Shown here piece after piece: positions 1 through 9,263 of a stretch of 49,930 bases of DNA (the stretch's first letter is position 1; each line of letters begins with the position of its first letter). The stretch covers positions 1 to 49,930 of the forward strand of contig CAKZMM010000068.1 in assembly GCA_937128505.1 (NCBI GenBank). Direction: 5' to 3'. Below the pieces are notes generated by a model, which saw only the letters and a program-made list of their open reading frames with translations, was not told the DNA's origin and made no database searches. The stretch comes from an uncultured Thermogutta sp. Its GTDB lineage: Bacteria; Planctomycetota; Planctomycetia; Pirellulales; Thermoguttaceae. A program made the position numbers and the translations under genes.

Positions 1-329
1 TGACGTTAAGTAAAAACGGTGAAAACAGGCAAACCGCCCAGGGCGGCGATTCAAAATAGGTAAACCCCCGCCCCGGGGCCGAACTTATAAGCAATTTCCC
101 ACCTACAATCAAGACGCACACACCAACCAATGCATCCACCTTTACAATACGAATCTGCGAACCGATAATAGTACTTTTCGCGGCTTACCTACCCAGCTTG
201 CCGGACGCCGGGGTGGCGAATCACAAACTCCTTCCTTAGTTCGGGGTTTCCAAGGCAGCATACGATCTGGGTTCGCGCAAACCCTAAGTGCCCGGATTTG
301 CCTCGCGTCCGGGCTCCGGTAAGAATGGC
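1..329. other. intergenic, two GC-rich hairpins
   Basis: No gene is visible here. Two short GC-rich inverted repeats follow one another about 31 bp apart, CCGCCCAGGGCGG near 34-46 and CCCCGCCCCGGGG near 65-78, each preceded by a similar A-rich stretch (AACAGGCAAACC / AATAGGTAAACC). They could be the end of a transcription unit lying outside the window, but neither has a T-tract, so termination is only a guess. Confidence 0.35.
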
Positions 330-1355
330 TCAGAAGCCCAGGCCTTTCGTCCGCGTTTTAATACGGCAGAGATACATGTCCGCCGTGATGTAAAGCGTCG
401 ATCCATCGTCCCCGAAACAGCAATTGGCCGTGGGGACACCCGGATTGATGCGTCCTAAGAGCACGCCTTCAGGAGTAAAGATATTCACGCCCCCGGGGCC
501 GGTCGCGAAGAGGTGCCCTTGACGGTCAATGGCCATGCCGTCCGGTAAACCGACGAATCGCTTTTCTTTAACCCACGGGGTAGCATCGTAGAAAATGCGG
601 CCTTGGCCAAGGAGTCCTTCCTCTGTGACCTCAAATGCCATCCACACAGCCCGACTTGGGTCGGAGTTGGCTACGTACAAAGTCTGCTCGTCGGGGGAAA
701 ACGCAATGCCGTTTGGGGCGGACATTCGGTCTGTAAGCAGGGTCAATTGCCCCTCCTTACTCAAACGGTAAACCCCACAAAAACCCAGCTCTCCCAGCCG
801 TTTTCGTTCTTCGCCCACCAGACCGTAAGGGGGATCGGTAAAATATAGATCCCCGTTCGACTTGAAAACCGCATCGTTAGGACTGTTCAAACGTTTACCA
901 TGGTAACGGTCCACCAAGGTAGTCCATCGGCCATCTTTTTCGACCCTCACAATCCGGCGGTCACCATGTTGGCACAGGATAAGCCGACCCTCCGGATCCA
1001 GGAGCAAGCCATTTGATCCCATCTCGCCGCCGCGGGGTTCACTACCCGTGTAACCACTCGGCTTCAAGAAGACGCTTACTCCTCGGCCTTCTTGCCACTT
1101 CATGACGGCATTGCGCGGAATATCGGAGAAAAGTAGATAACCTTCGCGGGGGATCCAAACCGGTCCCTCGGACCACTCGAATCCCTCGGCCAGCTTTTCG
1201 AGGCTTGCCCCGGGGGGAATAAGCTCGTCAAATCGTGGATCGAGACGCTCAATCGTGCCCAGACTGGGATACGGCTGAGCTTCAGAAATCGTCACGCCAA
1301 CAACCAAAATCGCGAATGCGCCGAAAAGAATTGCCCAGATGCGTTCGGTGCTCAT
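330..1355 (-). CDS. secreted SMP-30/gluconolactonase family protein
   Basis: Six-bladed propeller of the SMP-30/gluconolaconase/LRE family, which hydrolyses sugar lactones or other lactones and esters using one divalent metal ion. Family landmarks are all present: SEGPVW near residue 61 (metal-binding Glu), LNSPND near 160, APNGIAFSPD near 217 and LPDGMAID near 275 (Asn and Asp ligands). I chose the ATG at 1355 because GGAGG sits 8 bases upstream; an in-frame ATG at 1388 lacks such a site. From this start the protein opens with a clean signal peptide (residues 5-26, cleavage likely after SEA), so it should be periplasmic or secreted. Length, 341 aa, is normal for exported planctomycete members. 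The natural substrate cannot be read from the sequence. It is transcribed alone. Confidence 0.9.
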   Translation of the reverse strand: MSTERIWAILFGAFAILVVGVTISEAQPYPSLGTIERLDPRFDELIPPGASLEKLAEGFEWSEGPVWIPREGYLLFSDIPRNAVMKWQEGRGVSVFLKPSGYTGSEPRGGEMGSNGLLLDPEGRLILCQHGDRRIVRVEKDGRWTTLVDRYHGKRLNSPNDAVFKSNGDLYFTDPPYGLVGEERKRLGELGFCGVYRLSKEGQLTLLTDRMSAPNGIAFSPDEQTLYVANSDPSRAVWMAFEVTEEGLLGQGRIFYDATPWVKEKRFVGLPDGMAIDRQGHLFATGPGGVNIFTPEGVLLGRINPGVPTANCCFGDDGSTLYITADMYLCRIKTRTKGLGF

Positions 1356-1808
1356 TTGTCGTGCCTCCACTTTTTTCTGATGGCTCATGCAGGTGCGCTG
1401 AAGAAATTCCTCCGGCCGCTAGCGGGGATAGTCCCATGAATTAGTGGAATTTTTATGGGCCAGAAGATCCCGTTGTAAACGATCCCATGTAAACCACTGC
1501 GCGGATGCCCGACTGCCGACCATTACCACCCGGCTCTCAATATCATCTGCACCCGGATACAACCCCTGCTATCGGGGACGGCATTCGACCCGAACCTTAG
1601 ATCACCGCGCACAAGGGGCTGCCGCTCGGCGTTGAGCGGAAAACCACAAGTCATGTACTTTGATCACCGCGCGCCAAGGCTTTCGCCCAATATTTTTTCG
1701 TGGAAACGCACTGAAATAAAGAGCTGTGGCGACAGGCGGAAACTCACGTACGCGCAACCGGTTCCAATCCGATTTGGCCCCGGGCCAAAAGCAGGTCGGC
1801 TTGATATG
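1356..1808. other. intergenic with 62-bp-spaced repeat pair
   Basis: No credible gene. The stretch contains a direct repeat, CTTAGATCACCGCGCACAAG at 1596 and CTTTGATCACCGCGCGCCAA at 1658 (17 of 21 columns match), and a weaker possible third copy ATCATCTGCACCCGG at 1542. A strong hairpin at 1773-1789 follows the sigma factor gene. Confidence 0.4.
1773..1789 (-). terminator. hairpin downstream of sigma factor gene
   Basis: A near-perfect palindrome, TTTGGCCCCGGGCCAAA, lies 20 bases past the stop codon of the sigma factor gene on the minus strand. The stem is 7-8 bp. There is no long U-tract, so it may stabilise the 3' end rather than terminate efficiently. Confidence 0.45.
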
Positions 1809-3557
1809 TCAATCCAGGGGAGGCGGCGGATGATGTGGCGAATTAAGCATCGCTTCAACTTTTTCAGCGTGTTCGATGAAGCCGAGCAACTTTCGGGCCC
1901 GCATCGGGTGTTGCAGCTTGCGGACTGCCTTTGCCTCGATTTGCCGGACACGTTCGCGGGTAACAGAGAAGATTCTTCCCACCTCTTCCAAGGTGTAACT
2001 ATAGCCATCGGCCAAGCCGTAGCGTAAGCGGAGGATCTCACGCTCGCGGTAGGTCAAGCCGTTGAGCACCTCGGCAATTCGCTTTTTCAGGAGCTCATGG
2101 TGCATTTGTTGCAGGGGATCGTTCTCCCGATAATCTTCAAGGAATTCCCCGAAAAAGCTATCGTCATGATCTCCAACAGGCTGATCGAGCGACAAGGGCT
2201 GCCGGCTCATTTGTAGGGCCGAGGTGGCTTCATCCAAAGAAAGGCCGGCGGCTTCGGCCGTTTCATCTAAAGAAGGCTCGGCGCCCTTAATTTGCTGGAG
2301 GAACCGGCTGGCTGCACGCATCTTTCCCATGGTTTCAATCATGTGCACCGGGAGCCGAATCGTGCGACTTTGATCGGCGATCGCCCGAGTTATCGCTTGG
2401 CGGATCCACCAAGTGGCGTAGGTAGAGAATTTATAACCGCGGGCATACTCGAATTTGTCAACAGCCCGCATTAGACCCGTATTCCCTTCTTGGATGAGAT
2501 CCAAGAAGCTCAAACCGCGATTCCGGTAGCGTTTGGCAATGGAAACCACCAATCGCAAATTGCCCGCAGAAAGAGCTCGTTTGGCCGCCTCGTATTCCTC
2601 CAACAGGCTTTGGATTCTCTCCAATCGGCGACGCAAGGTGGTGGGACTTTCCAGAGTAATCCGCATCAGATACTGAAGCGCTTCGCGGAGCCGCCGCGCT
2701 TCTTGGGAGCGTTGAAGTTGGCCCGGCAGTTGGCGGAGCTTCACCAAAAGCTCGTCCATCCGTTGGGAAATATCTGTCAGCTTTTCCAAAAGCGGTTGTA
2801 GCCGCTGAGTCCGCAGCCCCAGTTCCTCGATCAGCCGAACGGCACGCCTTCGACGGCGGGTCAATCGATGCCATGCCTGCCGGCGTAAATGAGCCGGCTT
2901 ACTCTTGGACATGACCACTCGGAAGTCCTGCCGATTTCGCCGTAACATTTCTTCAAGGGTTTGCAGATTGGGCCCTAGGATGCGCATTACCCGTCGCTTT
3001 TCCCGCATATTAGTGACCGAAACCTCCACAGTTCGGTCCAAGCGAAGCCGACCATCGCGAATTCGCTGGGCCAAACCAATCGCTGCCTGAAGGACATAAT
3101 CAGTCTCGAGAATTGCATAGCGAAATCGACATCGGGCCCGTTCGATCCGCTTAGCTGCTAAGATCTCCTCCCGCCGGGTTAGCAGCGGGATTTCGCCCAT
3201 TTGCATCAGGTAGATTCGGACCGGGTCGTCAATGCGGCCATCCTCGTCTCTGCCCTCAAAGTCAACCTCTCCCGTAAAACCCTCCAGCAATTCGTCATCT
3301 AGGAGGAGGTCGTCATCGATTAAATCAAGATCAAATGGCGAGCGACCTGAAGGCCGGCCATTTGCCCGCCTCGGTTGCTTCAGAGCCGACTTTGCAGCCT
3401 TTTGACGCTTAGTTCGTTTAGCGGTAGCTCGAACCTTTCCATTAGCATTCCTCTTACTCAGACGAGAATGAAGCTTCGGCAAGTTGCTACCCTCACTAGC
3501 TAAATCACCGGCCCACGAAGCCAACGATCCGATTACTCGCTCGACAGGGGGGTGCAC
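1809..3557 (-). CDS. rpoD: primary-type sigma-70 RNA polymerase sigma factor
   Basis: RpoD/SigA-type sigma factor that directs RNA polymerase to promoters. Region 1.2 is near residue 110 ([18 protein letters not shown]). A non-conserved insertion of about 190 residues rich in Arg, Leu and Glu follows. Region 2 starts near 335 ([20 protein letters not shown], then the -10 recognition segment [13 protein letters not shown]). Region 3 lies near 415-470, and region 4 near 520-560 has the -35 recognition helix [20 protein letters not shown]. The N-terminus is basic and lacks an obvious acidic region 1.1. Start is the GTG at 3557: an in-frame stop lies at 3621-3623, no ATG occurs before region 1.2, and no clear Shine-Dalgarno is seen, so the start is uncertain. 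A hairpin lies about 35 bases upstream. It could be one of several RpoD paralogues, so the symbol is tentative. Confidence 0.93.
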   Translation of the reverse strand: MHPPVERVIGSLASWAGDLASEGSNLPKLHSRLSKRNANGKVRATAKRTKRQKAAKSALKQPRRANGRPSGRSPFDLDLIDDDLLLDDELLEGFTGEVDFEGRDEDGRIDDPVRIYLMQMGEIPLLTRREEILAAKRIERARCRFRYAILETDYVLQAAIGLAQRIRDGRLRLDRTVEVSVTNMREKRRVMRILGPNLQTLEEMLRRNRQDFRVVMSKSKPAHLRRQAWHRLTRRRRRAVRLIEELGLRTQRLQPLLEKLTDISQRMDELLVKLRQLPGQLQRSQEARRLREALQYLMRITLESPTTLRRRLERIQSLLEEYEAAKRALSAGNLRLVVSIAKRYRNRGLSFLDLIQEGNTGLMRAVDKFEYARGYKFSTYATWWIRQAITRAIADQSRTIRLPVHMIETMGKMRAASRFLQQIKGAEPSLDETAEAAGLSLDEATSALQMSRQPLSLDQPVGDHDDSFFGEFLEDYRENDPLQQMHHELLKKRIAEVLNGLTYREREILRLRYGLADGYSYTLEEVGRIFSVTRERVRQIEAKAVRKLQHPMRARKLLGFIEHAEKVEAMLNSPHHPPPPLD

Positions 3558-4459
3558 TTCAGGTGCCGAGTCGTAGACGGAAAGGGGAATTTGTGCCGTA
3601 ACAACCTGCCATGGCGTCTCTTACGGCACATAAAGGCAGAATCCCATAACGGGGAGATCGCCTCGAGTTGTTTAATTCAGTCATCAATTTCTCACCGGTC
3701 TGCGGCCACGTATCAACATCGGGGCCATCCAGCCACGGGGGGAAACCTCCTAATTAATCCCGTCGAGTCAAATCCTTTATTCGACTTCTTTCGTTTAGTC
3801 AACCTGAACGACACATTTTCTACATTCATTTCAAGATATCAAGTCGTTGCATCTTTTTGGATAGACAAGCTGGGAATTTTGCACAATTTGAGTTGAATGA
3901 ATATTTTCGACAAAATGAGAAAATGTGTCGGGGGGCGGATAGACGCGCGGTCATCGCCAAGGGAGAGATTCCTCTGTTGCTGTCAATTGGCTTAAGTGCT
4001 ACCAGCCCAATTGCTTACGGCGGTAACGCGAATTTAGCCACGAATTAGCCGCCAACAGAGCGTGAGAAAGTCGAGGGCAAAGGACGATTTATCCATAGAG
4101 TTAAACATGTTCTTATAATAAAGATAATAAAATCGTATAATTCTGAAAAATGGTGAAAAATTGGCCAACTACTTAGCTTGCGCTAGCTAGTTTTTAGGTT
4201 CTCGAGGAAATTGCGGCGATTAGCTCTGTCTTGGAGGCTTACAGCCTGTTGCGGCTCCGACGAAATCCAGGTGCCGTTGCGGACAAAAGGGCAGTACAGA
4301 GCGGAAGCTCTCGCTGCTCAAGGGCAACCAGGGGAATCAGCCCAGGAAAAGTCACACGGGCTGGAGAAAAAACCAATGACGGGAGTGATGTCCGACGGAG
4401 TTCGGGGCGGTTCCTCGCGCAACATGTTTTGGCAATCGGTTTGATCTCGCGGCGGAAAA
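3558..4459. other. intergenic, AT-rich
   Basis: No convincing gene. The stretch 4080-4170 is very AT-rich (for example TTCTTATAATAAAGATAA near 4110) and could hold promoters. Near 4173 there is an imperfect palindrome, TAGCTTGCGCTAGCTA. Short ORFs between 4211 and 4470 overlap in several frames and have no ribosome binding site or family resemblance. Confidence 0.4.
3592..3630 (-). promoter_or_regulatory. stem-loop upstream of sigma factor start
   Basis: Perfect 10-bp inverted repeat TGTGCCGTAA (3592-3601) and TTACGGCACA (3621-3630) with a 19-base loop, 34 bases upstream of the GTG start. It could be a 5'-UTR structure or a binding site for a dimeric regulator. The in-frame stop codon for the sigma ORF lies within its arm. 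Confidence 0.45.
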
Positions 4460-6232
4460 TCACCTACTAAGCTCGAGCCAGGCAATGCTTTGCGGACCCA
4501 AGGGGCAAGGATCGGGCGGTGGATCGAGGGCACAACCCTCCTGGTTAAAAACAGGGGGGTTTAACCATCCCAAACCGCCGCTTGCCAATAGGTCTCTCTT
4601 GGCAGTTCGACCGCAGAGCTTTGCAACCGGCACTTGAGTTTCCTTGGCGGCGACATTAAAAAGGACCAAAATTTTTTGTTCACCGCTCAAGCTCCGCCTT
4701 TCGAAAGCCACCACCCCCGGATCATCGCAGGGCACCAGGTGTTGAACTGCCTCGGGGTGGAACGCCTCTTGATCGCGTCGCACAGCAAGGAGCTTTTTCC
4801 AGGCTTCAAAAATTTGTGAACGAACCGACTTCCCATCTGCAAGCCAAGCATCTAGCTCCTCGCGGAGGAATTTTCGGCGGTTAATGGAACGAGCTCGCCC
4901 TGTCTTGGCCAGCCCTTCTAGATCGTTAGGAGTACCGAAGAGACTCAGGAAGTATATCCCCGGGATCCCTCGTAAGGCCACCATGAAGGCCTGGCTAACG
5001 AGGAATCGCCGAACATGGTCCGGACAATTTTGGCAAGTCTGATCGCCGAGCGCCGAGTAATAGGTGATATTTAGCTCATACGGAACTTCACGCCCGGAGC
5101 CGGCCAAGCGCATGCTGATTTGCCCCCCACGTTCCCGGACAGCCTGACATAACGCTTCGAGCCTTTCGGACGGAATTAGGTTCTCTAATCCCCGCACGCC
5201 GATTCCATCATGAGATGCCGTGAAATTGAGGACCGTCGTGCCCGGGGGAGTCCGGCTGGCAATAGTCAACCATTTTTTCATCGGCGTCGCATCGCCGGAA
5301 AGAAAAGCCTCCAATAGTAGCGGTGCCAAGCTGAACTGATACACCATGTGCGCTTCGTCCCCATCACCAAAGTAACTAATGTTTTCCTCATGGGGGACAT
5401 TGGTTTCAGTGAGCAGAAGGGTGCCCGGCGCCACCGCGTCGACAACATCCCGGAAAAGCTTTACGATTTCGTGAGTCTCCGGGAGGTGAATGCAGGGCGT
5501 TCCTGGTCGCTTCCAGAGATAGGCTATCGCATCAAGGCGAATGATTCGTGCTCCATTCGCCACTAAAAGTAGGAGTATATCGAGCATTTCGAGTAGGACT
5601 TGTGGCTCCGCATAGTTGAGGTCGATTTGATCATCGCTGAATGTCGTCCAAACATACCGAGGCCCTCGCGAGGTTTTGACCTGCGTCAAGAGGGGTGTAC
5701 TTCGGGGTCTTACCACCTGACCGAGGTAGGGGCCGGGCGTCGCCTCGATAAAAAACCGCTGATAAGGTTCCTCCCCTGCCAAATACCTCTTAAAATATTG
5801 GTTTTCTTTGGAAACGTGATTCAAAACCAGATCAACCATCAGGTCATATTGCTCGGCCAACGCGCGGATATGTGCCCAATCACCATAATCAGGATGAACA
5901 CGGCGGAAATCGCTCACGGCGAAGCCGTCGTCGGAGGACCAAGGATAAAAGGGAAGGATGTGCAAAATGTTTACAAGCCCGTGAAGCCCGCTTAATGCCA
6001 GGAAATTGGCCAGCGACTCAAGCGCAGGACAACCGGCCGAGCGAACCTGATCCGGATAAGTAATGAGGATAATGTCTCGCTCATCCCAGGAGCGTTTCTT
6101 TCGAGGACCTAATCGGGGGGCATACTCCTCCATCAAACGAATGACTTGATCCGCCACGAAGGCCCCTCGCGGTCCGTAAAGCACCGCAAGACGCCGCCGC
6201 AACCGGTTAGCAAATCCGATATCATTGGCCAT
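4460..6232 (-). CDS. GH13 sugar phosphorylase (sucrose/glucosylglycerate phosphorylase-like)
   Basis: Glycoside hydrolase family 13 enzyme of the sucrose-phosphorylase subfamily (GH13_18), which cleaves an alpha-glucoside with phosphate to give glucose 1-phosphate. The (beta/alpha)8 barrel signatures are present: HILPFYPWSSDDGFAV near residue 90, VDLVLNHVS near 133, the nucleophile Asp in IIRLDAIAYLWK near 240, the acid/base Glu in LLLTETNVPHEEN near 280, and the transition-state Asp in NFTASHDGIGVR near 345. The ETNVPHEENISYFG segment is closer, as I recall the family, to glucosylglycerate phosphorylases than to classical sucrose phosphorylases, so the acceptor is uncertain. No signal peptide, so it is cytoplasmic. 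The ATG at 6232 has AAGGGGGAG 8 bases upstream. Length, 590 aa, is usual for the subfamily. Confidence 0.9.
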   Translation of the reverse strand: MANDIGFANRLRRRLAVLYGPRGAFVADQVIRLMEEYAPRLGPRKKRSWDERDIILITYPDQVRSAGCPALESLANFLALSGLHGLVNILHILPFYPWSSDDGFAVSDFRRVHPDYGDWAHIRALAEQYDLMVDLVLNHVSKENQYFKRYLAGEEPYQRFFIEATPGPYLGQVVRPRSTPLLTQVKTSRGPRYVWTTFSDDQIDLNYAEPQVLLEMLDILLLLVANGARIIRLDAIAYLWKRPGTPCIHLPETHEIVKLFRDVVDAVAPGTLLLTETNVPHEENISYFGDGDEAHMVYQFSLAPLLLEAFLSGDATPMKKWLTIASRTPPGTTVLNFTASHDGIGVRGLENLIPSERLEALCQAVRERGGQISMRLAGSGREVPYELNITYYSALGDQTCQNCPDHVRRFLVSQAFMVALRGIPGIYFLSLFGTPNDLEGLAKTGRARSINRRKFLREELDAWLADGKSVRSQIFEAWKKLLAVRRDQEAFHPEAVQHLVPCDDPGVVAFERRSLSGEQKILVLFNVAAKETQVPVAKLCGRTAKRDLLASGGLGWLNPPVFNQEGCALDPPPDPCPLGPQSIAWLELSR

Positions 6233-7430
6233 ATTCTCAGCTCCCCCTTAACGGTTGCCTGAGGCCCCAAGCTGGCGAGTCCTCTATCGCCTCAAACCGG
6301 ACCGGAAAACCCTCTCATCTAGTTCCAGCTACTGCACAAAATCCCGCCCAGCTGCCAATTTTTTGCTCTTTCTGAGAAAGATCTCCGAGTAATTTGAATA
6401 CCTTCGAGTCGTCTTTCCAAATGCAATCTTCGCCCTCCCCGGCGGAAAACGACGTAAAAATTCCGTCGCTCTAGGGCCAATCCGCGCCGAAAACTCGCTG
6501 CTTTAACTTGTCAGGAAATATAAGTTGCCGACAGCTCATAAGGCAGGACTACCAGGTATTTGTGCGAACTTAAACTCGCCGTGAGGCTGAGCCGGGATAC
6601 CCCGCCCTAACTCCTCTTATTTTGCTGGCTGCGAGGCGTGAGGTATAGTCCCCGCCGGCTGCAACCCAGGTCGAAGGCTAATCGCAGATGTGGCGGATCG
6701 GCTAAATTGGGCCCAATGGGAAGCACCGGGGAAGAATCATTTTGCCTCCAGAAGATCGGCGGGTCTTCAGGACCTTCTGGCCCCCCGAGAACTAATTTCG
6801 CTTTTCCGAATCGGCCGTCCCTCTACCCGTCAATACATAACATTAAATTGGCCGTCACAAGTTAAGATGTCTTGACCCTCGCACTGTGCCTAGCAAAGAG
6901 CTCACGCTACTTTTGTAAAAAGCTGAAAGGCGGTCTTGGGGCTTGCCAGCGTAGTTTCATTCGGCAACACGCTTGGCAGCCAAATCGGCAAATGCTATGC
7001 TTCGGAAGGATTAGAAGGTAGCATTGGGGGACAGCCCGAGTCGCAATTTGGAAGCCACCGTCAGTGCTTCCTGCTCGATTTGGGGCCAAGACAAAGGGGA
7101 GAAGTTCGCCGGGCTGATCCCTTGCATCCTGTGTTAGCTCCGGCATAGTGTGCTCCTTTTCGCATTCGGTTTCCGCTTTTTTCAGGGACATTGTCGGCTG
7201 CCAAAAGGCGCCAGATGTAAACAAGTCGGACCGGTTTGTGGGCAGAGGACTCGCAGCCGTTCCGCGGGGCTGATTTCGGCTGCTAAATTGTGAAGGCAGA
7301 AAATGCGGGCTCCTCCAGTTTCTAAAGTTCAGTTACTGCCGAATTTCACCGCGGAGTTTTTCGCGTTTCGACGGAAGAAGAGAGAAGAAGAGATTTGCGA
7401 TCTATTGTGATCGGCTCAGGAGATTCCACT
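6233..7430. other. 1.2-kb intergenic
   Basis: Nothing convincing apart from one weak small ORF on the minus strand (6907-7146) with a good ribosome binding site. The last 100 bases lead into the propeller gene. No repeats of note were found. Confidence 0.35.
6907..7146 (-). CDS. possible small protein, 79 aa, unrecognised
   Basis: A minus-strand reading frame starting MPELTQDARD at an ATG that has AAAAGGAG 6 bases upstream, a textbook ribosome binding site. The body resembles no family I know and its second half has an unnatural mix of Cys, Arg and Trp. Another frame, from an ATG at 7127 (MQGISPANFSPLSWPQIEQE, 38 codons), looks more protein-like and continues past its stop with plausible codons. 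This may therefore be a frameshifted remnant of a small gene. Low confidence; it may be noncoding. Confidence 0.22.
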   Translation of the reverse strand: MPELTQDARDQPGELLPFVLAPNRAGSTDGGFQIATRAVPQCYLLILPKHSICRFGCQACCRMKLRWQAPRPPFSFLQK

Positions 7431-8918
7431 ATGGGTAGCGACAAACATCGTGTTCGAACAATCATCGGGCGTTGGGGAATCGATCGAGCCTGTAAGGCGA
7501 TTTTCGTTTGCTTGGTAATGCTTTGGGCCGAAGCGATGCGCGCTGACGATTGGCCGATGCTGCGGCACGATCCAGCGCGCTCCGGGCGTTCAAGCGACAG
7601 CGTTGGGCCACCGTTTAACGTGGCTTGGTCGGTCGTCTTTCCGGAAGAAACTATCCCGACGCGGACGGAGCCCATCGTCGCCGATGGCCGCGTGTATGTC
7701 GGGACTTATCAGGGGCGTCTCTACTCCCTTCACGCCACCACCGGGGAAGAACTTTGGTCGGCCCGTTTAAAGGGGCCGATTCTGCACTCGCCCTGCGTTT
7801 TTCAGAATAAGGTTTACGTAGCGGGAGTTGGTGGCCTTTGGGCCCTGGACGCACAAACAGGTAAAACACTGTGGCATTTTTCGCCGCATCGCGCCGGCTT
7901 CTGCACCAGTCCTCTCGTGATGCAGGATTTGGTGCTTCTAGGGGGACGTGATGGACGTTTTTGTGCCGTCGACCGAGCAACGGGAAAACTGCGGTGGTCG
8001 GTGGGCACCGGTGGGCCGATTCGCACGTCGGCTGCCGCGATCAAGGACACGCTGTTTTTTGCCTCCGAGGACATGCATGTTTATGCAGTTCGCTTGGAAG
8101 ATGGACAGCTTTTGTGGAAAAGTCACAAACTCTCCGGGCAAAGCGTTCGCGATTACTACCCGCTGTTGCTGGCGGACCGAGTGATCATTCGGACCAATCC
8201 CGTGGAGCATTTCGCAACCCATATCGCGGGGGATACGGCCTTCTTAGCTTCCCAAGCGGGCCTGCCAGACAATCATTGGCAGACAATCGATCAATATCTG
8301 AAGAGCTCCGCAGTTTTCGGCACGCCGGAGAAAATCCGGGCAGAACAGGCTGCAATCCGCCGCCGCCTGGAGCAGTACCCGTGGTTGCAGACTTTCTTTA
8401 TCCTCGATGCCAAAACCGGGGAAACGGTTTGCATTCCGCCGGTGTTGTATGTTGGGGGATGTGCCGGGGTGGGCAATCCGCCCGTAGTGGTGTCGGAAAC
8501 GCAAGTGTTCGTGATCTATCGAACGGCATACACCAATTTCACGCTGGGTGTCGCCCCTTTTGTCGGGGTGGGATTGCTTGATGTGACCACCGGGCAAATC
8601 GAGCCAATCTTCCATCAGCACGGCCTTCAAGTTCCCTGGGATACATTCTGGGGGACTGCCGATGAGGCTCAGAATTTGAGCTCTGCCGGCCCGATGGTCT
8701 ATTTTTCCCATCAGGGTACACTCTCGGCCCTGGATCTAAGGAATAAAAAGTTAATGAATCTGGCGGGAAGGCGAGATACTTTCGGGGGCTTCCGCCGCGT
8801 GGATTGGGCACTCAATGAATGGCATGGTCCGGCCCGATCATCGGCCGCGATTGCCGGCGAATATCTGTATTGGATCACGGGAAGCCGTGTCATCGCGGTA
8901 AAAGGGGAGAAAGAGTAA
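7431..8918 (+). CDS. exported PQQ-like beta-propeller protein
   Basis: Secreted or periplasmic propeller built from pyrrolo-quinoline-quinone-type (BamB-like) repeats. An N-terminal signal peptide (hydrophobic AIFVCLVMLWAEAM near residues 23-36, then RADDW) is followed by DDWPMLRHDPARSGRS, the usual opening of this planctomycete group, and by repeats such as GRVYVGTYQGRLYSLHATTG, NKVYVAGVGGLWALDAQTG and GGRDGRFCAVDRATG. These are structural repeats; nothing shows cofactor binding or an enzyme activity, and function is unknown. The ATG at 7431 is preceded by CAGGAGA at 7417-7423, which fixes the start; a TTG 36 bases upstream is not needed. The next gene on the same strand, also exported, starts 345 bases downstream, so they may work together, but a hairpin lies between them. 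Confidence 0.88.
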   Translation: MGSDKHRVRTIIGRWGIDRACKAIFVCLVMLWAEAMRADDWPMLRHDPARSGRSSDSVGPPFNVAWSVVFPEETIPTRTEPIVADGRVYVGTYQGRLYSLHATTGEELWSARLKGPILHSPCVFQNKVYVAGVGGLWALDAQTGKTLWHFSPHRAGFCTSPLVMQDLVLLGGRDGRFCAVDRATGKLRWSVGTGGPIRTSAAAIKDTLFFASEDMHVYAVRLEDGQLLWKSHKLSGQSVRDYYPLLLADRVIIRTNPVEHFATHIAGDTAFLASQAGLPDNHWQTIDQYLKSSAVFGTPEKIRAEQAAIRRRLEQYPWLQTFFILDAKTGETVCIPPVLYVGGCAGVGNPPVVVSETQVFVIYRTAYTNFTLGVAPFVGVGLLDVTTGQIEPIFHQHGLQVPWDTFWGTADEAQNLSSAGPMVYFSHQGTLSALDLRNKKLMNLAGRRDTFGGFRRVDWALNEWHGPARSSAAIAGEYLYWITGSRVIAVKGEKE

Positions 8919-8919
8919 G

Positions 8920-8933
8920 CGAGTGAAAACTCG
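8920..8933 (+). terminator. small hairpin after propeller gene
   Basis: CGAGT-GAAA-ACTCG, a 5-bp stem with a stable GAAA tetraloop, starts 2 bases after the TAA stop. No T-tract, so it is a weak terminator candidate or an RNA 3'-end element. Confidence 0.35.
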
Positions 8934-9188
8934 AGCATCAGGGCCCAGAGCAACTTCACACTAGCCGTAACTCTGGCTCCAAAGGCTTAAGCTCGGAGGT
9001 ACGCAAACCGAACGCAACACAATAGCTGAGCTAAGTAGTTCGGGGTGTGCTGCTGAAACATCAGGTCTGAACGACATGCTTGAAAAATGGCCCCGAACGG
9101 TGGAGGAGCACGATGGGTATGATCGAAAGCCAAAACATCACGGGCAAAAACAAGTCAATATAACATCTGAGCCAAAAGCCAAGAATCC

Positions 9189-9246
9189 GAGGCAAAAACA
9201 ATAAGTTAGGAAATAAAGAGGCCAAAACAGCAAGTTAAAATAAAGC
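9189..9246 (+). repeat. tandem ~29-bp repeat upstream of 487-aa gene
   Basis: Two adjacent imperfect copies: GAGGCAAAAACAATAAGTTA (9189 onward) and GAGGCCAAAACAGCAAGTTA (9219 onward), both followed by an AAATAAAG tail. The second copy ends 17 bases before the ATG at 9264. Three further copies of the core (G)SCAAAA lie at 9129, 9143 and 9171. The array could be a cluster of regulator sites or an A-rich translation enhancer. Confidence 0.6.
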
Positions 9247-9263
9247 GCTCGGGGAGACATACG

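Larger units (their letters stand above)
8919..9263. other. leader region between two exported-protein genes
   Basis: Holds the hairpin at 8920, about 170 bases without signals, and the A-rich repeat cluster from 9129 to 9246. The ribosome binding site GGGGAG sits at 9251-9256. Confidence 0.45.

Noticed and set aside
4225-4300. TTAGCTCTGTCTTGG followed by stem-like sequence, tRNA-like
   Set aside because: Acceptor and D-stem do not pair and the T-loop consensus is missing.
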